A DNA stretch of 64,000 nucleotides, taken from the NCBI RefSeq assembly GCF_011043625.1, contig NZ_JAAKGT010000004.1, positions 124,001 to 188,000 of the forward strand, given 5' to 3'. The notes beneath the pieces were generated by a model. The model was given only the letters and a program-made list of their open reading frames with translations, was not told the origin of the DNA and made no database searches. Numbering within the stretch: the stretch's first letter is position 1; each line of letters opens with the position of its first letter. The translations under genes were made by a program, and so were the position numbers. This document shows positions 30,335 through 41,072 of the stretch, piece after piece. This stretch comes from Caulobacter sp. 602-2. Lineage in GTDB: Bacteria; Pseudomonadota; Alphaproteobacteria; Caulobacterales; Caulobacteraceae.

Positions 30335-31198
30335 TCATTTCTGACAAACGGGGCAGAAAAAGGTTGAGCGGCCGGCCTGGACTTCGCGGGCGATCACGCC
30401 CTTGCAGCCCGGGGTGGGGCAGGGCTCGCCCTCGCGGTCGTAGACCCGGAAGCGGTGCTGGAAATAGCCCAGCGCCCCGTCGGCGGCGGCGAAGTCCTTC
30501 AGCGACGAGCCGCCGACCTCGACAGCCTCGGCCAGCACGTCCTTGATGGCGGCGGTCAGCGGCCCCAGGCGCTTGCCGGCGATCTGGCCCGACGGCTTGA
30601 ACGGCGAGATGCCCGAGCGGTGCAGGGCCTCGCAAACATAGATGTTGCCCAGGCCCGCCACGGTCTTCTGGTCGAGCAGCAGGGTCTTGGGCCCCTGCTT
30701 GCGGCCCCCGAAGGCCTTGACCAGGGTCTTGGCGTCGAAGGCGTCGGACAGCGGCTCTGGCCCCATGGTCGCGAACCACGGGTGGCGGTCGACCCGGTCG
30801 GTGGCGATCAGGTCCATGAACCCGAACCGGCGCGGGTCGTAATAGGTGACGGTCGCGCCCTCTTGGGTCTCGAAGACGACGTGGGCGTGCTTGTCGTCCG
30901 GCTTGACCTCGCGGGCGAAGTCGCCGGGCCTCACCGATCCTTCGGGCGCCGCGATCTCGAACCTTCCGGTCATGCCCAGGTGCATCACCAGGGTGTCGCC
31001 GCGATCCAGCGGCGCCAGCAGATATTTCGCCCGCCGCTCCAGCCGCAGGATCTTCGCGCCGGTCAGCCGCTGGACGAAGCCCTCGGGCAGGGGAAAGCGC
31101 AGGTCGGGACGGTTGGCGCGCACGCGCGAGAGGCGCGCGCCGGACAGGACGGGCTCGAGTCCGCGGCGGACGGTCTCGACTTCGGGCAGTTCGGGCAA
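30335..31198 (-). CDS. mutM: Formamidopyrimidine-DNA glycosylase (Fpg)
   Basis: Removes 8-oxoguanine and other oxidised purines, with AP-lyase activity. The 287-residue protein has the catalytic N-terminus PELPEVETV (Pro after Met cleavage, Glu), the lysine in RRAKYLL, the helix-2-turn-helix with GLGNIYVCEALH, and the C-terminal four-cysteine zinc finger CPTPGC plus FFCPVCQK. It is divergent from ubiE with an 83-base gap, an arrangement conserved in many alphaproteobacteria. Confidence 0.95.
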   Translation of the reverse strand: MPELPEVETVRRGLEPVLSGARLSRVRANRPDLRFPLPEGFVQRLTGAKILRLERRAKYLLAPLDRGDTLVMHLGMTGRFEIAAPEGSVRPGDFAREVKPDDKHAHVVFETQEGATVTYYDPRRFGFMDLIATDRVDRHPWFATMGPEPLSDAFDAKTLVKAFGGRKQGPKTLLLDQKTVAGLGNIYVCEALHRSGISPFKPSGQIAGKRLGPLTAAIKDVLAEAVEVGGSSLKDFAAADGALGYFQHRFRVYDREGEPCPTPGCKGVIAREVQAGRSTFFCPVCQK

Positions 31199-31281
31199 GG
31201 AAGACCCCTTAAAACGATGACGCGGCGCGAGACGCGGTCTAATAGGCGAAGATCATATAGAGAGCCCGACCCGTAGACGTC

Positions 31282-32040
31282 ATGAGCAAGCCCTCCGCCA
31301 CTTTCGGATTCAAGGACGTGGACCCCGCCCTGAAGGCGGGCCTGGTGCGCGGGGTCTTCGACCGCGTGGCCAAGAACTACGACCTGATGAACGACCTGAT
31401 GAGCGGCGGCGTGCACCGGCTCTGGAAAGACGCGGTCGCCGCCCGCCTCAACCCGCAGCCGGGCGAGATCATCATCGACTGCGCCGGCGGCACCGGCGAC
31501 ATGGCCCGCCGCTTCGCCAAAATGGCCCGCAACGCCCAGCAGCGCCGCGGCGGCCCGGACGCCACCATCAACATCGTCGACTACAACGCCGAGATGATCA
31601 TGGCCGGGATCGAAAAGGGCGGCGAGCCCGAGATCACCTGGACCGTGGGCGACGCCCAACGTCTGCCGCTGCCCGACGCCTATGCCGACGCCTATGTGAT
31701 CTCGTTCGGCATCCGCAACGTCACCGACATCGACGCGGCCCTGCGCGAAGCCCGCCGCGTTCTCAAGCCGGGCGGCCGCTTCCTGTGCCTGGAGTTCTCG
31801 CGCCCGGCCACCGAAGCCCTCGCCAAGGCCTATGACGCCTACAGCTTCAAGGTTATCCCGCAGGTCGGCGAATGGGTCGCCAAGGATCGTGACGCCTACC
31901 AGTACCTGGTCGAGAGCATCCGCCGCTTCCCCGACCAGAAGACCTTCCTGTCGATGATCGAGGCGGCCGGCTTCAAGCGTGCCACCTACACCAACTTCAC
32001 CGGCGGCGTGGCGGCCCTGCACCAGGGCTGGGCGCTCTAG
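31282..32040 (+). CDS. ubiE: Demethylmenaquinone/2-polyprenyl-6-methoxyphenol methyltransferase UbiE
   Basis: SAM-dependent C-methyltransferase of ubiquinone synthesis, 252 residues. Motifs are [17 protein letters not shown] near residues 30-45, the SAM motif [13 protein letters not shown], and [26 protein letters not shown]. In most relatives ubiB follows directly; here an antisense gene of about 730 bases lies between them. Confidence 0.95.
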   Translation: MSKPSATFGFKDVDPALKAGLVRGVFDRVAKNYDLMNDLMSGGVHRLWKDAVAARLNPQPGEIIIDCAGGTGDMARRFAKMARNAQQRRGGPDATINIVDYNAEMIMAGIEKGGEPEITWTVGDAQRLPLPDAYADAYVISFGIRNVTDIDAALREARRVLKPGGRFLCLEFSRPATEALAKAYDAYSFKVIPQVGEWVAKDRDAYQYLVESIRRFPDQKTFLSMIEAAGFKRATYTNFTGGVAALHQGWAL

Positions 32041-32049
32041 GATCTGGCG

Positions 32050-32778
32050 CTATCCCGTCTGGACTTCGCAGCCCCAGCCGTCATAGCGGCCGCCGGCGGC
32101 TCGCGCTGCGTCGACGAGGTCCAGGCAGACCTCGTCCATCTCGCTCGGCCGACCCGACCGGCTGAAGCTGACGCCCACCTCGTCCTGCGCCTCGGGCTGC
32201 AGGATCGCAAAGCCCTGGCCGGCGATCGCCGCGATGAAGGCCGCGGCCCCGGCCATGTCGGGAAAAAGCGCGAGATGGTCGATCACCCGAGGGATCGCGT
32301 CCTGATCGCCCTCGTTGGCCAGCAACTCGCGCACGCGCCGATTGCTGATCGTCTGCCGCGACCTCTCGGACGGATGGAGGAACTCGAAGTAGCTGCTCCA
32401 GTCGGGATCGTCCCGCTGGCCCATGTCGGCATGATAGCCGTCGAACCCGCCCATGACCTCGATCATGGCGGCTTGGATGGCCTCTCCGTCCTGGCCGTAG
32501 AAGAAGAAATCCCGATTCCCGTCCGAGGTGCTGCGGCCGACATAGAGCCAGCCGACGGCCTCGGCGGCCGCGACGACGGCGTCCTCGACGGCGATCAGGG
32601 CGTCGAATTCCTCCTGGCTCGACAGGCCGTCCGGACGCGGCGCCCGCATGAAGACCCGCAGATAGGCGGCGCGCGGCCGATCCCTCAGCGGAGCCTCCTG
32701 CGCGATCCCCAGGTCGACGAAGATCGAGCCCGGCTTGCTGTCGATCTGCGTTTGATAGAAATCCCAATCGTCCGACAT
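32050..32778 (-). CDS. DUF695 and RraB-like two-domain protein
   Basis: A 242-residue protein beginning MSDDWDFYQTQIDSKPGSI. The N-terminal 140 residues look like DUF695 (LRVFMRAPRPDGLSSQEEFD, FFFYGQDGEAI, FEFLHPS). The C-terminal 100 look like RraB, the protein inhibitor of RNase E (ELLANEGDQDAIPRVIDHLA, then GRYDGWGCEVQ). The start at 32778 has GGGGGCGG just upstream. It lies antisense between ubiE and ubiB and interrupts what is usually one operon. A role in modulating RNase E is inferred from the RraB part only. Confidence 0.75.
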   Translation of the reverse strand: MSDDWDFYQTQIDSKPGSIFVDLGIAQEAPLRDRPRAAYLRVFMRAPRPDGLSSQEEFDALIAVEDAVVAAAEAVGWLYVGRSTSDGNRDFFFYGQDGEAIQAAMIEVMGGFDGYHADMGQRDDPDWSSYFEFLHPSERSRQTISNRRVRELLANEGDQDAIPRVIDHLALFPDMAGAAAFIAAIAGQGFAILQPEAQDEVGVSFSRSGRPSEMDEVCLDLVDAARAAGGRYDGWGCEVQTG

Positions 32779-32960
32779 GCCGCCCCCGAATTGACGCCGG
32801 CGGACAGGGCCAGAACCGCGGGCGAATGTCGAGCCTTCGGCCCCTCCCGACGCGCCCCAAGACACACCGCCCTTGACCGGCGGGCGCGGAGCAGGCTTTC
32901 AGGCCTGAGCATGACCTTTTCGCCCGCCGTCCGCTCGTTCGCCCCGAAGGCCTTCGCCGC

Positions 32961-34471
32961 ATGAGCCGCGCCGCCGCCTTCTTGCGCCTGATCGGCGCCG
33001 GCTGGCGCCTGGTGCGCGCCGACGCCCTGGTTCCAAAAGAGGTCGAGCCGCTGCTGCCCCCGTCGGCGCGGCTGGCCGGCCGGTTTCTGCGGCTGTTCGC
33101 CGGCGGCAAGACCCGCAAGGGCCGCCCGGGCGAACGCCTGGCGCGCGCGCTCGAGGGCCTGGGGCCCGTCGCCATCAAGATGGGCCAGTTCCTGTCGACC
33201 CGGGCCGACATCTTCGGCGCGACCTTCGCCGAGGACCTGTCGCACCTGAAGGACCGCCTGGCGCCGTTCCCGACCGCCATCGCTCGGGCCGAGGTCGAAC
33301 GCAGCCTCGCCCGGCCGATCGACAGCCTCTACGCCAGCTTCGGCGAGCCCGTGGGCGCGGCCTCTCTGGCCCAGGCCCACGAGGCGACGCTGCTGGACGG
33401 CGCCAAGGTGGCCGTGAAGGTGCTGCGTCCCGGCATCGAGCGCCGCGTGGCCGAGGACAGCGCCACCCTGCGCCTGGCCGCCGACCTGGCCCACCGCCTG
33501 GTCCCCGCCGCCCGCCGCCTGCGCCCGCGCGAGTTCGTCGAGGTGGTGATCCGCGCACTCGACCTGGAGATGGACCTGCGCTTCGAGGCCGCCGGCTGCG
33601 CCGAGCTGGGCGAGGCCATGGCGCTCGACACCCACATGCGCGCCCCGGCGGTGGTCTGGGACGGCGTCGGCAAGCGGGTGCTGACCCTGGCCTGGGCGCC
33701 GGGCGTGCCGCTGTCGGATCCCAAGGCGCTGGAGCAGGAGGGCCTCGATCGCAAGGCCCTGGCCGACAACGTCACCCGCGGCTTCCTGGCCCAGGCCCTG
33801 GACCACGGCCTGTTCCACGCCGACCTGCACGAGGGCAACCTGTTCGTCAGCGCCCCGGCCGCCATCACCGCCGTCGACTACGGCATCGTGGGGCGCCTGG
33901 GCCCGGCCGAGCGCAAGTACCTGGCCGAGATCCTCTACGGGTTCCTGAGCCGCGACTACGTGCGGGTGGCCAAGATCCACTTCGACGCCGGTTACGTGCC
34001 CGCCCACCAGGACATGGACGCCTTCGCCCAGGCCCTGCGCGCCGTGGGCGAGCCGGTGTTCGGCCGCGACGCCCGCCAGGTGTCGATGGGCAAGCTCCTG
34101 GCGCAGCTCTTCGAGATCACCGCCCTGTTCGAGATGGCCCTGCGGCCCGAGCTCGTCCTGCTGCAGAAGACCATGGTCACGGTCGAGGGCGTGGCCCGCC
34201 GCATCGATCCGGCCCACGACCTGTGGGCCGCCTCCGATCCCGTCGTCCGCCGCTGGATCGCCCGCGAGCTGTCGCCGGTCGCCCGGATGAAGGAGCTGGC
34301 CGACGAGGCCCTGCGCGCCCTGAAAGCCATGGCCCGCTACGCCGAACAGCCGCCGGCGCCGCCGACGGTGATCGTGGAAAAGCGCCCTGCGTGGCCGTGG
34401 TTCCTGGCCGGCGCGGGGGCGATGGTCCTGGCCATTCTGGCCGTCCGCATCGCCGTCGCGCTGATCCTGGC

Positions 34472-34475
<4 letters not shown>
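32961..34475 (+). CDS. ubiB: Ubiquinone biosynthesis ADCK-family kinase-like protein UbiB
   Basis: Atypical kinase-like protein needed for ubiquinone synthesis at the membrane, 504 residues. Visible marks are the family-specific KMGQFLSTRADIF (KxGQ motif), the Ala-rich nucleotide loop VGAASLAQAHEA replacing a Gly-rich loop, the lysine in VAVKVLRPG, and the catalytic-loop-like FHADLHEGNLF. Two C-terminal membrane segments follow (WFLAGAGAMVLAILAVRIAV). An 18-codon ORF (32911-32964) ends in an ATGA overlap with its start. Its stop shares the palindrome CTAG with the stop of the convergent HIT gene. Confidence 0.93.
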
Positions 34476-37031
<2,556 letters not shown>

Positions 37032-37057
37032 TCGCTTCCGCGATCACCAGAACGACG

Positions 37058-37094
37058 AAGGGCGGCCCCGAAAGGAGCCGCCCTTTAGTTTTTT
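37058..37094 (+). terminator. mdh intrinsic terminator
   Basis: AAGGGCGGC (37058-37066) pairs with GCCGCCCTT (37077-37085) around a 10-base loop, followed by TAGTTTTTT. It starts 27 bases after the mdh stop. Confidence 0.92.
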
Positions 37095-37246
37095 CCCTCT
37101 CCCGGAGGGGAGAGGGAGGGGCCCAGGCGATAGCCTGGGAGGGTGAGGGGTGACGGCGTCAACCGGCGTGCCGGCACGCCGTCAGGCCTCGTAACCCCTC
37201 ATCCGGCGCTTCGCGCCACCTTCTCCCTGTGGGAGAAGGAAAAGCC
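37095..37246. repeat. Composite palindromic intergenic repeat
   Basis: Between mdh and the CBS gene lies a chain of hairpins: CCCTCTCCCGGAGGGGAGAGGG, a CCCAGGCGATAGCCTGGG-type stem, GACGGCGTC next to GACGGCGTGCC-type arms around GCCGGC, and CTTCTCCCTGTGGGAGAAGG at the right end. It is related to the CTCCCC/GGGGAG family at 4025. Confidence 0.65.
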
Positions 37247-37675
37247 CTAGTGCGCCGCCTCGCCGTCCTGCGAGATCTCTTCCAGCGTCTTGCCGACCTG
37301 CTTGGCGCCGTAGTCCTTGGCCACGTCGCCCAGCGACAGGATGCCGGTCAGGTTGCCGCTCTCGTTCAGCACCACCAGGCGGCGGACCTGGTTATTGGCC
37401 ATTTTGGCGGTGGCGTCGGCCAGGACGTCGTCTTCCTTGACCGACAGCACCTCGCCGTCGCTCATCACTTCCGACACGGGCGCGTCGAAGCTGCGGCCCT
37501 CGGCGACCACGCGCAGGACGATGTCGCGGTCGGTGACCAGGCCCAGCACCTTGCCGTTGTCGACCACCGGCACCACGCCGCTGTCGACCTTGGCCATCAC
37601 CTCGGCGACCTTGCGGATGCTGTCGCCGGGACGGGCGACAGAGACCTGGCTGGTCATGGCGTCGCTGACTTTCAT
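37247..37675 (-). CDS. CBS-domain protein
   Basis: A 142-residue protein made of a pair of CBS domains: MKVSDAMTSQVSVARPGDSI opens the first, and VSEVMSDGEVLSVKEDD opens the second. Such pairs bind adenosine nucleotides and usually regulate another protein, but no partner is apparent here. The start at 37675 has AAGGAGGA upstream and removes 14 non-family residues from the longer open frame. Confidence 0.9.
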   Translation of the reverse strand: MKVSDAMTSQVSVARPGDSIRKVAEVMAKVDSGVVPVVDNGKVLGLVTDRDIVLRVVAEGRSFDAPVSEVMSDGEVLSVKEDDVLADATAKMANNQVRRLVVLNESGNLTGILSLGDVAKDYGAKQVGKTLEEISQDGEAAH

Positions 37676-37755
37676 GGGTCTTCCTCCTTCTGGGGGAGTG
37701 GAATTGGACCCGGTCAAAACCCGCCAAGGCGGGCAGTCGTTCCGCTGAAGGTCGG

Positions 37756-37859
37756 TGCGTCCTTCGAGGCTCGCCTGCGGCTCGCTCCTCAGGATGGGGA
37801 TCTCATCGCACTGAATTCCTCATCCTGAGGCGCCTGCGTAGCGGGCCTCGAAGGACGCA
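37756..37859. repeat. 104-bp palindromic repeat with 15-bp perfect ends
   Basis: The ends TGCGTCCTTCGAGGC (37756-37770) and GCCTCGAAGGACGCA (37845-37859) are perfect inverted repeats. A second inner pair, CCTCAGGATG (37787-37796) and CATCCTGAGG (37821-37830), nests inside. It lies between convergent-free gene ends 5' of the CBS gene and 3' of the NmrA-type reductase. Confidence 0.75.
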
Positions 37860-37866
37860 AGGCCGC

Positions 37867-38757
37867 TTAAGCCAGCGCCGCCTTCTGCCCCGCCAGGAAG
37901 GTCGCGACCGAGGTCGGCGCCTTGCCGGTCAGGCTTTCGACCGTGTCGGTGAGCACTGCATGGCGGCCTTCGGCGGTGTCGTGGTCGAAGACGGCCAGCA
38001 GCTCCACATAGGCCGGCGGCAGGCCGGCGCTGGCGAGGCCCGCGCGCAGGGCGTCCAGCGGGATGTCCTGGTGGACCACAGGCTTGCCCGAGACCTGCGC
38101 CAGCAGGGCGGCCAGCTCGTCCTGGGTGACCGCCTCGGGGCCGGTCACTTCCAGGACCTGGCGACCCTGCGCGCCCAGCAGGGCGGCGACGTCGGCGCGG
38201 GCGCAATCCTCGCGGGCGACATAGGCGCGGCCCTTGCCGGCGGTGGCGGTGTAGAGGGTCCCGCTGGCCAGGGCCTGGCCCGCGCCCATCAGGATCGTCT
38301 CGGCATAGAGGTGGTGGCGCAGGATGGTCCAGTCGAGCGAGGCCTCGGCGAAGATCGCCGCCTCGGTCCAGAAGTGGTCGTCCATCCCCGCGACCTGCGG
38401 GCGCACGCCGGGACCGGAGGTGTAGGCCAGATGCTTCACCCCGGCCTTGACGGCCGCGGCGACGGCGGCGCGGTGCTGGGCGATGCGGCGGCCGGGCTTG
38501 TCCAGCGCGTCGGTGCTGACCAGCAGCAGGCGATCGACGCCGGCGAAGGCGGTGTCCAGCGAGGCCGGGTCGTCGAAGTCGGCGGCGCGCACCTCCACGC
38601 CCTTTGCGGCCAGGTCGGCCAGCTTGGCCGGGTCGCGGGTCGTGGCGATCACGTGCGGGGCGCCGGCCTCCAGCAGCAGTTCGACCACGCGGCGGCCCAA
38701 CTGGCCTCCGGCGCCGGTCACCAGAAGGCGATCATTGAGAAAGGGCTGGGCGGTCAT
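37867..38757 (-). CDS. NmrA-like NAD(P)H-dependent quinone reductase (QorB/YtfG type)
   Basis: An atypical short-chain reductase, 296 residues, resembling E. coli QorB (YtfG). The Rossmann motif is VTGAGGQLGRRVVELLL at the N-terminus, followed by VIATTRDPAKL and the HLAYTSGPG region. It is divergent from an HxlR regulator, exactly as qorB is divergent from qorR in E. coli, which supports the assignment. The start at 38757 was chosen by family N-terminus; the longer open frame upstream runs antisense to the regulator. Confidence 0.85.
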   Translation of the reverse strand: MTAQPFLNDRLLVTGAGGQLGRRVVELLLEAGAPHVIATTRDPAKLADLAAKGVEVRAADFDDPASLDTAFAGVDRLLLVSTDALDKPGRRIAQHRAAVAAAVKAGVKHLAYTSGPGVRPQVAGMDDHFWTEAAIFAEASLDWTILRHHLYAETILMGAGQALASGTLYTATAGKGRAYVAREDCARADVAALLGAQGRQVLEVTGPEAVTQDELAALLAQVSGKPVVHQDIPLDALRAGLASAGLPPAYVELLAVFDHDTAEGRHAVLTDTVESLTGKAPTSVATFLAGQKAALA

Positions 38758-38772
38758 CGAGGGCGTCCTTTG

Positions 38773-38810
38773 CTGGTCTCTTTTCGAGACCAGGTGTAGA
38801 TGTGAGACCA
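38773..38810. promoter_or_regulatory. HxlR operator candidate
   Basis: CTGGTCTC (38773-38780) and GAGACCAG (38786-38793) form a perfect 8-bp inverted repeat with a 5-base spacer. A third half-site, GAGACCA, lies at 38804-38810. The set sits in the 96-base gap between the divergent reductase and HxlR regulator. Confidence 0.7.
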
Positions 38811-38853
38811 ATGGTGCGCCGTAAAGACGGCAGTTTTCCGGGAGATAGGCACC

Positions 38854-39303
38854 TTGAAGGAACCACCCGTCTTGTCGTCGGACGCGCTTTCGCCCGAGGC
38901 CCTCTCTCCCGAGGCCATGTGCGAAGCGATGGAGGGCTGGCGCGGCCAGGGCTTCACCAGCGCCGACTGTCCGGTGCGCGACGTCGTCGACCATCTGGGC
39001 GACAAGTGGAGCACGTTGATCCTGTCGCTGCTGTTCATCGGCCCCAAGCGGTTCGGAACCCTGCGGCGCGCCGTGCCCGACATCTCCCAGCGCATGCTGA
39101 CCCAGACCCTGCGCGACCTGCAGCGCGACGGCCTGATCGAGCGCGAGGTGTTCCCCACCAAGCCGCCCAGCGTCGAATACAGCCTTTCGCCGCTGGGGAT
39201 GTCGCTGCAGACGCCGCTGAACGCCCTGATCGCCTGGGCCGTGGAGCACCACGGCGCGATCCGCGAGGCGAGGGCGCGCTACGACGGCGCCGAGGCCGCC
39301 TGA
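38854..39303 (+). CDS. HxlR-family regulator (QorR-like)
   Basis: A 149-residue winged-helix regulator. The HxlR core is [55 protein letters not shown], shown here by its parts [18 protein letters not shown] and [11 protein letters not shown] cysteine in SADCPVRDV just before the core matches the redox-sensing Cys of QorR/HypR proteins. The TTG start at 38854 follows GGGAG by about 13 bases; a later ATG at 38917 is possible. It probably represses the divergent reductase until quinones or electrophiles oxidise the cysteine (inference). Confidence 0.85.
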   Translation: MKEPPVLSSDALSPEALSPEAMCEAMEGWRGQGFTSADCPVRDVVDHLGDKWSTLILSLLFIGPKRFGTLRRAVPDISQRMLTQTLRDLQRDGLIEREVFPTKPPSVEYSLSPLGMSLQTPLNALIAWAVEHHGAIREARARYDGAEAA

Positions 39304-39350
39304 AAGAACCTCCCCCCGTGGGGGAGGCGGCCGAAGGCCGGTGGGGGGGG
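39304..39350. repeat. CTCCCCC/GGGGGAG repeat copy
   Basis: CCTCCCCCCGTGGGGGAGG followed by a GGCCGAAGGCC hairpin and a G-run, directly after the HxlR gene. It belongs to the family at 4025. Confidence 0.65.
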
Positions 39351-39482
39351 GCGGTTTCAGCTGTCGAGACGCCGGAAAGTCATCTCCGACGCCCTCGGCG
39401 TTGGTCCGATCGCCTCCACCACAGGGCTGCGCCTTGCGCCGAACCACCCTACATCCAGCGCCGAAGCCTAACCGGAGCCTCC

Positions 39483-39989
39483 ATGACCATCACCGCCCAC
39501 CGCGTCAGCGTTCCCGTCTTCGTCCAGGGGCTGAAGGGCCTGTCGGGCGTGCTGGCCAAGGCCGCCGCCCATGTCGAGGCGCTCAAGCTCGATCCCGAGG
39601 CCCTGCTGAAGGCCCGGCTCTATCCCGACATGTTCCCGCTGATCCGTCAGGTGCAGATCGCCACCGACTTCGCCAAGGGGGCCAGCGCCCGCCTGGCCGG
39701 CCTGGAGGTTCCGGCCTGGGACGACGTCGAGACCAGCTTCGAGGACCTGTCGGCCCGCGTGGCCCGCGCCATCGCCTATGTCGAGGGTCTGGACCCCGCC
39801 GCCTTCGACGGCGCCGAGGACCGCACCGTGGCCCTGACCCGTCGCGGCGAGACCACCGAGCACAACGCCCTCGACTACCTGACCGGCCAGGCCCTGCCGA
39901 ACTTCTATTTCCACCTCTCCACCGCCTACGCGATCCTGCGCGAGAACGGCGTCGTGCTCGGCAAGCGCGACTTCCTCGGCACGGCCTGA
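39483..39989 (+). CDS. DUF1993 family protein
   Basis: A 168-residue protein starting MTITAHRVSVPVFVQGLKGL. The pattern of a helical fold with YPDMFPLIRQVQIATDFAKG and a C-terminal PNFYFHLSTAYAILRENGV matches DUF1993, a DinB-like four-helix family of unknown function. Possible metal-ligand histidines are in the second and last of these segments. GGAG lies about seven bases before the ATG. Not obviously linked to its neighbours. Confidence 0.85.
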   Translation: MTITAHRVSVPVFVQGLKGLSGVLAKAAAHVEALKLDPEALLKARLYPDMFPLIRQVQIATDFAKGASARLAGLEVPAWDDVETSFEDLSARVARAIAYVEGLDPAAFDGAEDRTVALTRRGETTEHNALDYLTGQALPNFYFHLSTAYAILRENGVVLGKRDFLGTA

Positions 39990-40000
39990 GGCTTGTCACT

Positions 40001-40044
40001 CTCGTCATCCCGGCCGTGGCGTAGCGGAGAGCCGGGATGACGAG
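40001..40044. repeat. Short palindromic repeat (CGTCATCCCGGC type)
   Basis: CTCGTCATCCCGGC (40001-40014) and GCCGGGATGACGAG (40031-40044) are perfect 14-bp inverted repeats flanking a 16-base loop. It lies just after the DUF1993 gene. Confidence 0.75.
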
Positions 40045-40060
40045 AAGAATATGGCGTCCA

Positions 40061-40165
40061 TCAGGGTCGCCGCCGAAACGCCCACACCAGGCCGGCCAGG
40101 GCGGTGACCACACCCGCCACCGCCGACAACACCACTGCCAGTTCCTTCAAGACCTCCGGTTCCAT
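40061..40165 (-). CDS. Small single-span membrane protein, 34 residues
   Basis: A short frame, MEPEVLKELAVVLSAVAGVV and on to TALAGLVWAFRRRP, with one hydrophobic segment followed by a basic end, the layout of a one-pass membrane peptide. GGAG lies five bases before the ATG at 40165. Nothing else occupies the 360 bases between the DUF1993 gene and the next gene. No homologue is recognised, so it is hypothetical. Confidence 0.5.
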   Translation of the reverse strand: MEPEVLKELAVVLSAVAGVVTALAGLVWAFRRRP

Positions 40166-40350
40166 TGCTCCACCCGTTACTCGACCCCGCATCGCGGTTA
40201 CGGGCGAGAGTGACTCGCTCCGACGTCGAGTTCGGACGTATGTTCCATCTTTGTTCCCGTGATGGTCGGGCCAATTTGACGCTCGCTTTGATTGTGCTCT
40301 AGCTTGGAGCGCCGGGAAGCGAGAAAGCCGCGCGATACGGGGAAGGAAAT

Positions 40351-40874
40351 GTGGGCTGGGGAGCGTTCGCAGCGGCGGGGGTTCACTACGATCTCTCCCA
40401 CCTCGATCCATTCCTGTTGGTGGTCACGCCGAAAGGTGGGAGCGTCGATTATCGCGCGCTGGTGACGTTCGGACACCACACGTTCACTCGGGAGCTCCGG
40501 CCAAGCGACGATCCCTCTCTGCGGTACGAGGCAGGCAGCGATTTTCGCTGTTTCTGTCCCGAGCGGCATGGCCACTCCATGCACCTGCCCAGGATCATCA
40601 ACGCTTCGGCCAACGCACGCGCCTATTTCAGTCAGGGGCGAAACTACTTGCTGATCGAAGACATGCCCGGCCTGGCCGGGCCTTATGCGGTCTTCTTCAA
40701 TCTGGCCAAGGCGAGAGGAATCGACTTCGACGTCAACCTCTTCGTCGTCAGCGCCTATCCGAAGCCGAATTTGCCGCCGCGCAAGCGATTGGAGGCCATC
40801 ACCATGCCCACCTTGATCGGTAAGACCGTACGGGGAGAGCAGATCACGCGTCCGCCGCCGCGGGCAAAAAATAG
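40351..40874 (+). pseudogene. Uncharacterised gene with apparent frameshift at its stop codon
   Basis: GTG at 40351, with GGAAGGA upstream, opens about 172 convincing residues: HYDLSHLDPFLLVVTPKGG, FGHHTFTRELRPSDDPSLRY, FRCFCPERHGHSMHLPRII, AYFSQGRNYLLIEDMPGLAG. I do not recognise a named family. At 40866-40871 there is a run of six A; one more A would put TAG (40872-40874) in frame and end the protein at PPPRAKK. As written the frame runs on to 41142 with poor codon usage, through a strong terminator and into the convergent ada gene. The extension is therefore probably not native. A sequencing error in the A-run is as likely as a real mutation. Confidence 0.65.
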
Positions 40875-40897
40875 CTCCTCACGAGGAGGAGCTATTT
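40869..40897 (+). terminator. Terminator that overlaps the lost stop codon
   Basis: AAATAGCTCCTC (40869-40880) and GAGGAGCTATTT (40886-40897) form a perfect 12-bp stem with a 5-base loop, then TCTG. The out-of-frame TAG lies in the left arm. Its symmetry would let it work in both directions. Confidence 0.75.
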
Positions 40898-41072
40898 CTG
40901 TGCGAGAACCCCTTTCCTCCGCGCGCCGCGGAACCCTTTCGGGCGGGGTCGCTGTTTTTCACTCGCCATCAACGACGCCCTCAAGATGCGCCATATTGGG
41001 CGAGAAATCAAGAAAAATCTTGACTCTTCAACGACTCGCGACTCGGCGTTGCGAGTGCTCGGAAAGGCGTCT

